From Ciona intestinalis (taxonomy: Eukaryota; Chordata; Ascidiacea; Phlebobranchia; Cionidae), in the NCBI RefSeq assembly GCF_000224145.3, contig NC_020176.2, positions 1,302,693 to 1,366,692 on the forward strand: DNA of 64,000 bases. Reading direction: 5' to 3'. Each line of letters starts with the position of its first letter. Position 1 is the first letter of the stretch. Below are positions 1 to 12,749 of the stretch, one piece after another. Under the pieces are notes generated by a model. The model saw nothing but the letters and a program-made list of their open reading frames with translations. It did no database searches and was not told where the DNA came from. The translations under genes were made by a program, and so were the position numbers.

Positions 1-201
1 TTCGTTAGGTTGTTCATTAACAATAACATTTAAAACGTAGCCACAAAAAAAACGACCATTGTACTGGTTTAAGCTGTTTAAGACTGATGTAACCATCATG
101 CCGTATTGCCGTGCATCATATCATTGGCAACAGTATATCTTAAAGACTAACCCTAACCCACAAAATATTACGGTATCCACTAATGATGATGATCAACTTA
201 C

Positions 202-1622
202 CTCTTGGCTATCATCAGGATTGTAATGAAGTTTAAGCCCAGCATCCTCAAACACGGAGAACAAATCCAACTTCCGATCTTTCATCTTGCCATACACACC
301 CTTGTACTTTCGTAGTTCAATTACCGGCCAATAAACTTTTTCCACGTAATCAATATCAAGGTGAATGTCGCGGAAATGCTGTGAAATATAATGCGTCTAC
401 ACTGTTAGTTTCTTTTATAATCTAATACACTGTTTGCTACTTATTCTTGTGGCGGATCGGGGAATATTATAATAAAGTCCATAGGTATGCAGTGTTTGGT
501 ACTTGAGCTACACTATATTGTTTGTTCCTTGTTTTAAATCCGCGTTTTAAAGATATGTCACAAACACCAACCAAGCATTCCTTACGTCAGAGGCTTTCGT
601 GACATTGTTGAAGACCTTTTGTTTCCCTTCAATTGTCACTGTAACGTCACAAACCCAACTTCCACCGGAGCGATTGAAAGCAATGGTGACGTCACCGCTG
701 CGTCTCCCTGCGTCACTAAGTATGACGTTAATGCTCGCTTTCACCGATGCGGTGTTTCCTGATGACGTCTTCTCCACGCTTTCCTTGACACAGCGGAAAA
801 ATGCTGACGAAGCATCTTCTGGCCTGAATGAATCGGAACGACGTTGAAACGATAAAGTTGTTCTCCGTGATGGTATATTTATAAATAATCTAGTAATATA
901 TATAATAATATAAATAACTTGGTATAAACTGTTTGGTCTCTTTGATTACGTAGCGTAGATTAGGAATAAATTCAAATGGTGAAAAACAGGATATAGCTAC
1001 AAAACGGCGGTCGTTAAAAAGGTCCGACAGATAAATACATATTTACAATTGAAAAGTAAAAAGCGCGCAGTTTGGCAACCAGGATTGTGTTAAGCTTACC
1101 ATAAACTTTTATCGGTGTTGGTAACTGTTCCACTGATAAAATTTAAGCCTTTACGGAATCTCCCGGTCTTATCCACGTCTACCTTGAGCTCTAGCGCCCC
1201 TTTCCGGTTGGATATCTCGTACATTCCGCTAATCGCGGCGGAAAAGTCAACTGCGTCATAATAGCTTAATTATTTTTACGTCTCAACAGTTGCCTCTATC
1301 GTGTCTATATTAGTACATTGAACCACTCGGTTAAGCTCAACATTTAAGGAGGCGGAAAACCGGTGAAAACCAGAATGTTTGAAACCCACGCAGATCACGA
1401 TAGTTCGCGCTACCTAAAAAAACACGTGACATCCATTGTTATATTTTCAGTAATAACAGAAGCACTGTGACGTCACAAACACAGAGGATAATTTCCCATT
1501 GAGCTTTGTCACCACAACAAGCCACTTAATGACATAACAAACAAACTATAAACATGACGTCACTCACCATTATCATCTGGGTCATATGGGGAAGTCCCAG
1601 GGTAGAGAGTGTCGTCATACAT
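202..1622 (-). CDS. Unrecognised gene, 5' part (continues off left edge)
   Basis: Four exons can be supported: 1568-1622 (start ATG at 1622), 1100-1250, 586-862 and 202-378, the last ending in a good donor that leads off the window. The protein begins MYDDTLYPGTSPYDPDDN and contains a beta-rich stretch (ELKVDVDKTG, then FISGTV), a second beta-rich stretch (SGGSWVCDVTVTIEGK) and SDHFRDIHLDIDYVEKV. This arrangement resembles large uncharacterised proteins of bacteria and invertebrates that end in a predicted metalloprotease, but that is from memory and weak. Exon phases agree (1, 2, 0), yet the second junction as drawn produces an in-frame TGA (TG joined to A). Either a small exon or a different acceptor is missing from the model, this allele is damaged, or there is a sequence error. 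No signal peptide is evident. I do not assign a function. Confidence 0.5.
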
Positions 1623-4312
1623 GTCCAAACAACCTATTTAACGTTCTAAAACAACATAGAAATTGATAATACTTGAGAATTGAGGTATTCACCGTAGTTT
1701 ATTTCTTAGTCGTCCTACTCGTTTTGCTGTAATACGATGCCCACAATTAATGGTAAGCGTTACTATTACGTCACAATACGATCTCGAATTTAATCCCGCA
1801 ATGCTTTAAAAGTGGTGTAGCGTGTTTTAAAGTCTGTCGATTTGCTTCTAATTTCCTTCTCTTTGTTGTTTTAAACAATCTAACCTCCTTTAGTGTTTTC
1901 GAAGAGATTTTTGTTCTGTTGTGCTTTACCTTATACACGTCATAATGATTAACAACCGTAAACAAACATTATGAATCCTGCAACATTTTCCAGCTTTCTA
2001 ACTGATAATCATTACAATAATTAGTTCTATACCGTAACACACTAACAGTATACCCGTTAAACAACGATTATTAATATTGGAAAACATAACCCACAGCTGT
2101 TGGTATATTAACTCAATATAGATATCTAGCATTCCGCAAGTGACTACAGACTTCTACACATCGCTCTGGTAAGCTCAGTGGACATGATACGCTCGACTGA
2201 CTGGATACGCACAAACTACTCACTGTGATAAGTTTACGGGCAATTTCCACCGGTATGTACTGCAAACCGACCGTGTATTGTAGCTTTGTTATTACAACTT
2301 GCTCTATCGCTCTGCCTAGTCTCTATAGGTTGCTTGGCATCGAGCGCACGTACGCGGCCACATTTAATATACACTGAGCTACTACTGCATACACTGCACT
2401 CTGGATTTTGTTTGCAATATCCCACTATAGTGGTGTTTGTTTCCTGTCCATGGCCGGCTCTCTTACAGCTAAATAGGCGGAGCTGCGGCCGCCTTCAATC
2501 ACCGCCCACACATTCGTGCGCCCTTAACGCTCGCGCGCCCTAGGCGAGTCAGAGTGTGCAATAAAGCGCGAAGTCACGTGGTAAAACCCGGAATTAGACT
2601 CGACCTGCGAGCTCCGGTAATTACATGGTGCAGGGGATTTGTGACGTCACATGAACCGAATGCTCTGATGTAAGTCGAATAATATTTTTTGTTTTTAAGG
2701 CAATATACTGCTGGTTAATAATACAGTCCTAACAACAGGAATTTAATATTAAAAACTTTATATTTTGATCTTATGCTCCCTGTCACATTACCACTGGGTT
2801 GGTATTCTATGCCTCACATTATACTGTGTAAACTTGAATGAAGGTGTTCATTATCTTCCATGGAGGGCGAATATATTTGTATGCGCTTCATTGAATACCG
2901 TAGGCCGTACCTCTATATTTAACATAACAGCTCTTTGTTGTTGGCTGCCATAGACCCATGCCTCTTTAAGGTTTCATAAGTTTATTCACGGCTATACTCT
3001 GCAAGGACAGGATAAAACTATATCCTAATTTCGATGTTTGTACAAAGTTGAGTGGTTAAACAGATAAAGTATAAAACAGATAACCGGCGTTTGTTAATGA
3101 CTAATTATGACTGCATCTTTGAACTGTCCGATTAGAAATTGTATTGTTACAAGAGAATTTGCAAACACATAACATATACCTGATTTCATTTAAAAAATAA
3201 TATTTACATACCTACATGGCACTGGGAAAATTTACTTTAGGCAAGATTTAATTAAAGGACGCTACATTAAATTTTAAATTTTATTCCAGCATTCCACATT
3301 TGCGACCTTGCGCGACCTTTTTACAAGCAGACAATTCAAATAAACTAGAATTTGATGGCTGAATCAACTCATGATGTCACAATCATTGTTCTCGCCGTAA
3401 ATGCCAACGGAAAGTGTATACGTCCTTTTTATGCTTTATATAATTGTTAGTTAAATGTTCAACAACATATTGCATCGGAGTAACTCCACATGTATTAATT
3501 ACGCCGGAGCGTTGAAGCATAACATATTATCATGCTGGTTGGCATTTAGGTGACCTAATACATCAACACCGGGCTTTTCAAGCCATAGTTAGTAGAATAC
3601 ACCAAAGAAACACGAATCCGCATTTTCGTATACATTGTGCCGGTGCAACGAAGTTGGTTGGTATATCCCCCGCTCACGTTTGTTACGTCTATATACTATA
3701 GCGATTGTTTGTTCATGGACCGTGAAGTCACCACAGCGACAAACGTTTGTTACATCACAAAAGAAAAGCGAAACGCCACTTTTTAAACACAAAGCGTAAC
3801 AATTGTGATCGTAAATCAAAACGGTAGATCTAGTTTTAATAAATTTAAGTTTGCATTCCAAATTCAATGATGCTCGAAGAATAAAGAGCTGTCTGTCGTC
3901 ACAATAGCGTCGTTTGCCGCCTTCATAACTCGGTTTCTGATTGGTTCAGACCTGTAGGAAGTTTATTGTTAACAAACAATTTATGTTTATATTCTTTCTT
4001 TTGTGGCAACAATCCCGGTATGTTTTTCAGCGGATTCTCGAGATTGTTAATAACAATACGAGTATAGTAGACTTAATGGTATAGCGATTTAGAGGAACCT
4101 CTGCTATTTGTTTTAGAGGCCTGCTTCTACAAACTGTTAAATAAAATATCCTTAATTAAAATAAAACTAATATAAGTTATTTGGTTGATGGAGACGAGGT
4201 CAATGTGTTGTCTAATATCAAAATATACGACACACATCGTCATCAATACGACACAAGTGTTTTATCTATGATTGTGACGTATAATAACAATTTATATACT
4301 CCATACTGCCAC
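1623..4312. other. Intergenic region
   Basis: No supported gene. It separates the 5' end of the left-most gene from the 3' end of CFAP100. A GC-rich, CpG-containing block at about 2430-2600 stands out from the AT-rich surroundings and could be a promoter, but no transcript start can be tied to it. Two exact TGACGTCA palindromes lie near the start of the region, and the short open frames here have no family features. Confidence 0.5.
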
Positions 4313-7300
4313 CTACCGGAACACTAATCTTCTTCCAACTCTCTTGAAAGATATCGCGTTTGCTCTCTCCTGGGCTTTCTTTGCTCTCTCCTCTTGTCGG
4401 TGTTTCTGAACCATCATCTTTTCCTCGCGAAGTTGAAGACGTCGCTCCTGTAAGTAAGAATGAATGTAAAGGCTTTGTTTTGTTGTTTACATGTTTTAAT
4501 AGTAGAAGATGAATAAGAAATATGTTATTTACATCTTCTTTTCATAGCTGCTACATTCTGATATACATATATATCGTCCGAACACCTAAACCTATTATAT
4601 TTATAAACAAATTTGAGGCTTGGTTTGGTCAAGTTTTAGTGGTTGATTTAACTATGCCATTCCCGTGCCCATGATCAGACACCATTTTGATTGGTTTGGT
4701 CATTTAACTTCGTATGACCAGGATTTAAGGGAACTATCTTGGATATTCTTGAACAGTCATATTTTCGAAGCTATTTTAGTGTGTTTAGTAATTAGGTAGT
4801 GTTTAATGCAGTCAGGGTCAATAAAGTCACAATACTTTGGTAATACCTTGTCCTTAATTTTCTGTATTTCCTTGACTGCATTCTCAGGAAGATTCTCCAC
4901 CTCTTCTAGAAGTTGTTCAACTTTGTTTTCAATGTTGGTCAACATCATCAAACCATCAATGTTTAACATCAGCTTTCCAACAACGTTGTAATAAACCTGG
5001 AGGTCATGGATTAAAGCGATGTAGTGTTTAATGCTACATCATCTCAAATATAAAAATGCGACTTTATAAAATAATTTTAACGATTAAAGCGCCGTAAGTT
5101 ATATTAAATGTTCGTTTTATTAACCCGCCCTTTGCAACAAATGTTCCCGAATAGAAATACCAATGGTTCAAAAAAAATACTTAAAATATCTATCGTCTCG
5201 GATCGTGTGGAATAGCGCTCGGTACAAATATATCAATCGGAACGAATATATCAATATCACGGAACGGACTTGCAATATCAAAACATATTCCTTTGAAATC
5301 CAGCAAAGATATACCTTTTCAACTTTAGCGTTCAGTTCTGCAAGTGCTTCATCTCCATTCTCTTCCGATCCTCCGTCAAGTATCTGACACATCATCTTCA
5401 ACTGATCCGACCTCTCCTCCACAGAGACAATATACTTCCGCATCTTTTCAACTTGATCCCGAAGTATTGAGGTCTCTTTTTCCAATTTTGCAGCGGCTTC
5501 AGCACAAACTTCCTGAAAAACAAACGTTTTGTCTTAATGGTGGGGGGGGAGTGTATACGTTATGACAAGAAATCTTGCATATGCCTGGTATAAGGTGACA
5601 ACTAACTGGACTACGATCAAAACATCAACTGTGTCTGTAACCCCTGTTATAACTTGACAATATGCATGGGGTTCACCTTCATTTCGTCAAACGCTTCCTC
5701 TGAATGTTGGAAATGGTAAATTAACTTTAGATTCTCTTCTTCCAGACCCCTCATGATCGCGAGAAGACGACTCTGATTATCCATGATATGGAGAATACTT
5801 GATGTTTCTGGAAGGAATGAGATAATATAAGACAACCACATACACTGTCGCCTCACATTCCAAATGCAATAATTAATTTGCTTTTGAAGGAACAGTGTTT
5901 AATCTCATAAGAAATGAAGTAAGTATCTCGTAAATAATGTTGTTTTTATCATTCTGCTCCTGTTTTGACCGGGTATAAAACTATACTTGAAGCTGCTAAA
6001 CTGGTATAAACGTAGATGTTTAACCAACGTTTCCACTGTAATTTGAAGGGTGTGATATATACTAGGCTAATGACTGGTGGACATTCCAAGAAAATATGTT
6101 TGTTTAATTTTCACCACATGTTTAACGGTTTAATGTATGTTTCTGCAACATTCATTCATGTTAGAGTCAAGAATAAGTGTTAACAGTTTCGTGACAACCT
6201 TTTTCTGATTGCTTGCTTTCGTCCCATTCTTCTGGATAATTCATTTTTGAAAAGGCTAACCGTGATGAAGTTCTTGTTGGTGGTCGTGGGGATGAGATCT
6301 TCTTTCTGAGGATAAATGACGTCGTACGTTCAAATCAACTAATAGGTGCTGTCACGCGCGCGGTTGATTTGAAAAGTGACGTCATTAAAATATAGCAAAA
6401 CGTCACCAGTGCCTCACCTCTGCATGAAATCATTTCTTGACACGCCTTTCCCTCTCGAACTCACTTTCGCCCTCCTCCTGATTCTCTCCTCCTTCCTCAT
6501 TCTATCTTTCTTTCTCTTTTCCTCCCACTCATCGCTGGTGAGGTACTCACCATTCTTGGAATTTAAATTATCGTTGACTTGAAGCAAGAAGGATTTGTAA
6601 CTGAAACAAGACGCATTGTTACGTGACAACGTTGCCTATAACAGAAGACGTCATCACCTTAAATAATCCGTTAGTGTTTCGTCTTTTTTTGAAATATCTC
6701 CCTTCAGGGCACTTAGCTTCGCTTGCATTCGACGCAACTCGGCAATCTATACGTTAAAAGAATATTTCATGGATTTACGGACAGGAAACAATGTAGTAAG
6801 TAACGCGATCAGGCGGTAACTGCCGACTAATACACCTCATGGTCGGAGTCCAGTAATAACAGGAATGTATGCTTATACACCTCTTCTTAAACAGATTCCC
6901 GCCTGGTGTATATGTCTACTTTATGCTCATTACGAAGTTATAACGTGTGGGTCCCTTTATATATATAAAAAAACACAGTTTAATGTTTAACAACTACTGT
7001 TGACATGCGCATACTTTTTCAATTTTGAGTCTCGTTTCTTTTTCGGTTCGTTTCATTGCCTCCACCGCTGCCTCATCAGTTGCTTTCAAGAATTCATCGA
7101 ATAATATCGCATCCTCGTGTAAACGCTGTGCTCTCCTGCGCAACTGGTGGAATAAGAAGTCATGTTCAATATTAACGTGGTACAGCTTTTCACCATAGAT
7201 TCATGCACATCAACTTTTATATGAGACATATTTAAATACAATATAGTTCTTTTACAGTTAACTATACATGGTGATGTTCCAAACCTAAGTTTTAAGTCCT

Positions 7301-8872
7301 CTTCACTGAGTTCTGATTAAATGTTTCCACATTACAACTTGCCGCGAAGTTTTTAGTAGAATTACGGTTATATTAATCATAAAACAGCAGACAACCAATA
7401 ACCTTCTCGTCGGCGGCGACTGCTTTATATTTAAAGTTCGCTATTTCATCGCGCTTCGTTTTGATTGCAAAGTTGACCAAAAACATTTCTCTTTTCCTTT
7501 GTATCAACTCATGAGTGAACTCTTTCTCCACTGGGCGCACGCGACACTTTTGGGACGCCATTGAAACTTCTTCTTTTAAGTCATTCGGTTTTTGTTTCTG
7601 TAAAAAATGCAGCTTTAAATAAATTTTGTTGTACCGGTAGGCTAAAACTATTCTAATCTGTGTCACACGGTATACTATATATAGGGAAAGCTCGTTTCTG
7701 TAAAATTCTAAACAACCATTTTACTTCGTGACGCAAATTCTTATAGCAAATGTAAAAGCTGAGATTGACAAGCCGTAACAGAAATCTAGGATCCAGCATT
7801 CCCTACTTCAATAAGCTTCTTTACAAACCTTCGTTTCTTCTTCGCCCATTTTCCTAAACATTTCCCGCATCGCTGGCAGAGTGGTTCCCGTGTATCTTGA
7901 TCTGAACGTGTGTTTTTGATAAAAGCGTTTGTTACGTTCCATTCTCCGCAAGTCTGCCTCTCGTTGCAGCTCATTCTAGAATATAAAATACTTGATCATA
8001 AGAAAATCAAATTCGGTATTTATAGCGGGGATAAGCAGACATTATACTTTTGCTTTAAATAATTATTTAAGTCTCAGTTGGTGTGAGCTTGAGTGACTGA
8101 AACATATAGTTGTCACTTTATTCCACAGTAGTTACAGTAGTTTTGTTGAACTTGGTCATATAATAAGAAACTTTGTGGCTTCGACTTATATGTCACAACG
8201 AGGAAATACCAAAAACATATAGTTTGGGATCTTTCCTTCATCAATTTTCTTCAGTTTTTTTATATACATGATTGCATCTCCTATACAAAACCAATCACCC
8301 ACCGCACCTGACACAAATCAATCCAATGAATATTCCCGGGAATTTTAAAAGGGTTTTTCTTCCAAACATTGGGAAGGGCGTTTCCCGTTCGATCGATTGG
8401 AGGTAGACGAAGTTCCTGGGAAAAAGGAAACTCTACTTAAAGAGAACATGTAGCCGTATAGGTTGTTTACACACAAACTGTATACTGATTAAACTGACGG
8501 CCATTTGCAAATATTTAAAATAAATACCGATGTACACCCACCATCTTGTTACCGAATCGAACTGCTCTGTTCTGCTTCTGTTAGCAGTTAATATTTTGCG
8601 ACTTAATATAGTTAGTGCATTAGACAGCATGCGTCTTAATAAACACACGATTCGTAAAGGGTTTGGCAATGTACCAGCCTGTATTTTAAAAATATAGAAC
8701 AAATAAACACCTGTAGTTAATGTTTCTAAAAAATCATTTTATTTCAAAAATAAATAACGTCACAGATGCGTAAAGTTAAACTCACTCGTTTTGGTTTCGT
8801 CATGCCTTCGTCACCTTGACCGGTATTTTGTGATGACGTCATTAGATTCGGTAACTTATAAGAAGGCCCCAT
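4313..8872 (-). CDS. CFAP100: CFAP100 (CCDC37), axonemal coiled-coil protein
   Basis: Twelve exons: 8786-8872, 8308-8415, 7829-7975, 7403-7597, 7015-7143, 6658-6746, 6418-6600, 6199-6305, 5677-5807, 5315-5512, 4847-4996, 4313-4447. All junctions are GT-AG and phase-consistent, giving 552 residues (human protein about 611). Family landmarks in order: NPFKIPGNIHW near the N terminus; ERNKRFYQKHTF; IQRKREMFLVNFAIKTKRDE; HEDAILFDEFLKATDEAAV followed by EKETRLKIEK; TSDEWEEKRKK; and a C-terminal coiled coil ending ERRLQLREEKMMVQKHRQEE. Almost the whole protein is charged helix with no membrane segment. In other organisms CFAP100/FAP100 pairs with CFAP73 in the MIA complex, which anchors and regulates inner dynein arm f on ciliary doublets. 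The final exon could instead splice at CG/GTAGGT just before the TAG stop, adding a short tail. Identity is firm; the exact C terminus is less so. Confidence 0.92.
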
Positions 8873-9111
8873 TTTGATTCTAAAAAACGTAACTATTAGA
8901 TTTACTACGTTTATAAAAGAAATATAGATTTATAACTTACCGTTAAAAGGGGGGACAAAAACTAAAATTACTCCAAATTAATGTGGTTTACCCCCATTTC
9001 ATTCATTTTTCAAGCCAATTATGACGTAATAATGATTTGTAAATACTGAATAGTATTAAAAGTTTTGTGCTTTAAAAGTAACAGGCCAATACATTACAAC
9101 ATTTTAATATT

Positions 9112-10438
9112 TTATTTTATAATTAAAATATTGTGATCACTGCCGCCAGATGGCGCTCGTGGTATAATTCTTTCGGAGAGAAACGTGGATGTTTCTTTTT
9201 CATTTTCTTCGAATTCGATTTTTTTAAACATTGAAAAAATATCTTCTCGGCGTCGAATGCGTTCCTAGGAAATAAAGCTGTGACGTTATAATGATTGAAT
9301 GAAACTTATTTAACCTCGCAGGCCAGGGCAACAAGAATGTTATAAACGTTATAACTACGTATGTAACTCTTTTTTTACTTTTAATGTATGGCTGACAATC
9401 TATAAGAAACTACTGGGGAATGAAAAAACTGCCATTACAGCAGTTTTCAAGGGGACACATAGCCCGACAATAGTGGCAACATCGAGACACATTCTACAAG
9501 TTACCTTTGTTTCTAGGTCAGGTTTGTTGAAGACAAAAGTTGAGATCGCGGCACCAAATGTACCGATTATAAACATAATAATGCTTATTATCAAACCAAC
9601 TTGTGACGTCAAAGAAGCGGCGTATATGACAGTGAGAATAAAACCTGGAGATGAAAATGTGATAAATATTGTTTGTGACATCGTAAACGATATTTTTACC
9701 AATAATGGAAATCATAGCGAATGTGGCAATCAAAACAACCACTTTGCGGCGTCGTTGAGTCATTAGCTGTTTCAGGACGCTTGGTTTAGGTTTGTTCTGT
9801 GGCTCTGGGGCGATCTCAGTCTGTAAAAGCGAGTGTGGATAGTGGGGAAACTATATTTAAAATTTAACTGAGACTTTTAGTTCACCTGACTTCCTGGAAT
9901 AACCATTGACAATCGCTTTGATAACGTCACAGCTAGACCATCGTTATTATCGAAATTATTTCTTCGGTCAATAGATGGTTTGGCTAAAGCGACCCGAGAA
10001 TGAAAAGATTTTGTCGTGCTCTACGTTAAATTAATGCGGTTTGTGACGTCATGTGCTGTAGTTTATAAGTGTTAATGGCTCACGTGATTAAAATTATTCC
10101 TTGACTCCTGTCCGCCACCTGGCGAACGGAATGGCATGCGTTCATCAAATCGAGTCAAAGCGAGATTCGAAGCACGAAGATGAATTGCTTCAAGGCCATC
10201 AGTTGTTCCTCCTGTTATACACGATGCACATTATAATACAGATGAAGAAAGTTAACGCTGTTAGCAGAGTCCGTTTATAAAAAAAATCGCTCGTTACTGG
10301 TCGTCCCGAGAAAACATTGGAACGATTTGTACCAATTACATTAAAATGCAAACACAGTAAATAAATGAATTTGAAGATACCAGGAATGTTCAACGACCTC
10401 GATGCTTCCATAGAACTTCCGTTTGCTGTTAAGTGCAT
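9112..10438 (-). CDS. Two-pass membrane protein, unrecognised
   Basis: Six exons: 10381-10438, 10084-10211, 9886-10020, 9700-9820, 9505-9644 and 9112-9264, all phase-matched, giving 244 residues. One intron is only 55 bp (9645-9699). The first half is hydrophilic and basic, with no signal peptide. Two adjacent hydrophobic helices follow at about residues 131-156 (VVVLIATFAMISIIGFILTV) and 161-186 (VGLIISIIMFIIGTFGAAIS), then a charged tail (ERIRRREDIFSMFKKIEFEE). The hairpin layout predicts both ends in the cytosol. An acceptor sits just upstream of the first ATG, so there may be another 5' exon. It is transcribed away from CFAP90, and the 459-bp gap between start codons suggests a shared promoter; with CFAP100 on its other side, a cilium or sperm role is a reasonable guess only. 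I do not recognise the family. Confidence 0.75.
9412..9500 (-). repeat. SINE fragment
   Basis: Remnant of the dispersed tRNA-headed SINE seen whole at 21381-21646. The shared block is the stretch equivalent to ggacacatacgtccacgatgg with its flanks. It lies in the last intron of the two-pass membrane gene, immediately after the donor of exon 5. Confidence 0.5.
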
Positions 10439-10896
10439 AATTTTGTTTCTGCTGGAAAATTTAATTAGAAGTTAGATTTTAAATGACGGTGTAGCAAAAT
10501 TTATGACGTATTACTAGGAATTGTGACGTATTTTTGAAAATACCCCGAATCCTAAACTAAAAATGTTTTCTTTACTTTTAATGTTGCCAAACGATTTTCC
10601 CAAACTTACTTAACGGCACCACTGTTCTAGCGTGTGGTCCGTAGTTACGACAAAAGTTAAAAACAATGAAGAAAACGTTTTTTCCGTCTTGTGTGTTACT
10701 TTGCGGATAACCTAAGCCAAAACTGATTTTCTTTTGAACAAATCGGTTTAATCATTATCTACTACTGACTGTTTATGCAGATGAAAGGTTTTAGTTTTAA
10801 TCTCAAATGTACATAAACCGTATATACACGCACATTTTACGATATACAGTTATCTAACAGGAACTTCTCTTAGCTATACAAAGTGATTTTCGTAAA
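10439..10896. promoter_or_regulatory. Probable bidirectional promoter (membrane gene / CFAP90)
   Basis: These 458 bp separate two divergent start codons. No TATA box is convincing. A GTTGCC half-site at about 10583 resembles half of an RFX X-box, the usual ciliary gene element, but a full palindrome is not visible. The promoter call rests on the divergent arrangement. Confidence 0.4.
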
Positions 10897-11728
10897 ATGG
10901 AGATTCCGGTAACCATTGACAACGAGGTTAATGACGTATTTGTCAAAAAAGGGGAACTTCCTTTATCAGCACAAAGTGCTTATTCTGCGATTCCAACAAG
11001 TCGCGAGGAAGCCAGACAATTTACCTATTTTAACAACGAAAAGAAGGTTCTAAATAATTTATATCAGAACTACCATAAAAAACTGCGCTATTACTTTTAC
11101 AATATTGGTATAAAAATGTCACAATTGACATTTCTCTCTATTTTTATTTCGGCACACATGACTATTTGTTACTAGCCACAATTTAAACACAATAAAAACA
11201 CATTACAACTTTTGAGTCTTACACAACCAATAAATTGTTATGTTTTTGACAGATCACAAGTAATTCAACATATGACCGACTGTTTAAGTGGGGTGATGGT
11301 TTCAACAATAAACTTCATCGTTGTGACAGAGAACATGCAAAGAGTAGAGGACTTACAGTTCATGATGAGGTTAATTAAATATGGCGCTAATTAGGAACTT
11401 CAATAGCTTAGTTGTAACTGAAATTTTATGACATAATTTCCAAAACTCAACCTTGCGATTTCATGGTAAAAACAATGCAAAAATATAAACAATGAATCTC
11501 AACAAACAGTCAAACACCCTTTACATCACTATGCTAATTATGACATCACAGGAGTTCAACAAACCTCGTCCCGCATTGACGTCAACAGATTACGGACACA
11601 AACTTCATCTTCATGTTGACCATCCAGATCGCAAACATGTTCGAATCATCAAAACAAAAGAATTTCTCTCCAACAATGGAATTACTTTCTCTGTGGAGCA
11701 AGGTTATGGAAAGGTCACCCCAGCATGA
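10897..11728 (+). CDS. CFAP90: CFAP90 (C5orf49 family) ciliary microtubule protein
   Basis: Three exons: 10897-11046, 11253-11369 and 11552-11728, all phase 0, giving 147 residues, the same length as human C5orf49/CFAP90. The match runs through the protein: SAYSAIPTSREEARQFTYFN near the N terminus, then KLHRCDREHAKSRGLTVHDE (human KLHRDDREHAKSLGL), and a C-terminal run with LTSTDYGHK and a final GYGKVTPA (human GFGHIAPA). CFAP90 is a small protein associated with axonemal doublet microtubules. The start is the first ATG, giving MEIPVTIDN. A possible polyadenylation signal AATAAA lies at 11997-12002. It is divergent from the two-pass membrane gene on the left and convergent with the zinc-finger/homeodomain gene on the right. 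Confidence 0.9.
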
Positions 11729-12749
11729 ATGGGAGAATCGAAAACAGGGATGAGTGTGGTGCTTTAATGTAATTGTGTTGTGTGGGTTTACTGTTAATCA
11801 TGTTTTTTCTGTAACAACTGATTTTAAATGTCACTTAAAACTTAATAACAGACTGGTGTTTGCTTATATATATACATAAACACTGTATTTAGCCATTTGT
11901 AGCTTGCTGCCTGATCACAATGAACCATATTTTCTGCATATGTTGATTTAGTTTAGTTTCTGCAGGAGGTTAATACCTGTGTTGTTTTGTAACTTAAATA
12001 AATATAATAGCTATACTTTTGAATAGTCTGTGTGTATCAGCTATATTCGCCACGGAGTTGAAGCATTGGTGTAAAAATACATTCATACACCATGTTTGTT
12101 TGGGGTAAGAATATGAGCCAACTGTGACTCCAATGCCCCCTGACATAGCTTGCCTCACCCAAAAGGAATGTGTTTGGTGCAAATAAAAAAGTGAACACAG
12201 TCAACACTACTATCTTACAAATGCAACTGTGAAAGAAACCAGGTGTATTAACTCAAAAATAAATTGATATTAACAACTCTGTACAACAACACCAATAGAG
12301 ATCAGTATAAATATAACATGCAACTCTGTGTAACGTCAAGAAAAGAAAACAACGAAAAATAAAAGCAGCAATAAATGTGCAACTATCATGCATGGTGGTG
12401 TAAACACTTTGAATGCTACGTTGATGTCCCTTGACTCTCTGTGGACACAAGTCAATATTTATTCTAATATTTAGTAAACAGTTTAGGTATTGCATACAAT
12501 AGGATGTTACTGTAATAATGATAATTTTTTTAACAGTTTTCACATCAAAAACTTAGTTGTAGGGTGTAACAGAAGCTGCTTTAAATAAGTAACCTAATTG
12601 AGTAATTGGTTTTAACATATATATATATATATATTTGTGACACATTAGAGTAACAACATTGCTTTATTTTTACTACTTTTTTAATGTCAAGTACCCAAGT
12701 TACAAATAAGGTTCATATCGTTTCAAACAATCCAGAATTTAATTTCTAC
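11729..12749. other. Convergent 3' intergenic region
   Basis: Holds the 3' ends of CFAP90 (plus) and the zinc-finger/homeodomain gene (minus). AT-rich, with an AATAAA at 11997-12002 and a TA dinucleotide run at about 12618-12635. No gene is supported. Confidence 0.6.

Noticed and set aside
2286-2543. Open frame with a hydrophobic start in the GC-rich block
   Set aside because: No splice context, domain or homologue; the overlapping antisense frame is equally open, as expected in GC-rich noncoding DNA.
3589-3867. 92-codon minus-strand frame
   Set aside because: Composition is unlike the neighbouring genes, with no motif and no fit to the CFAP100 exon chain.
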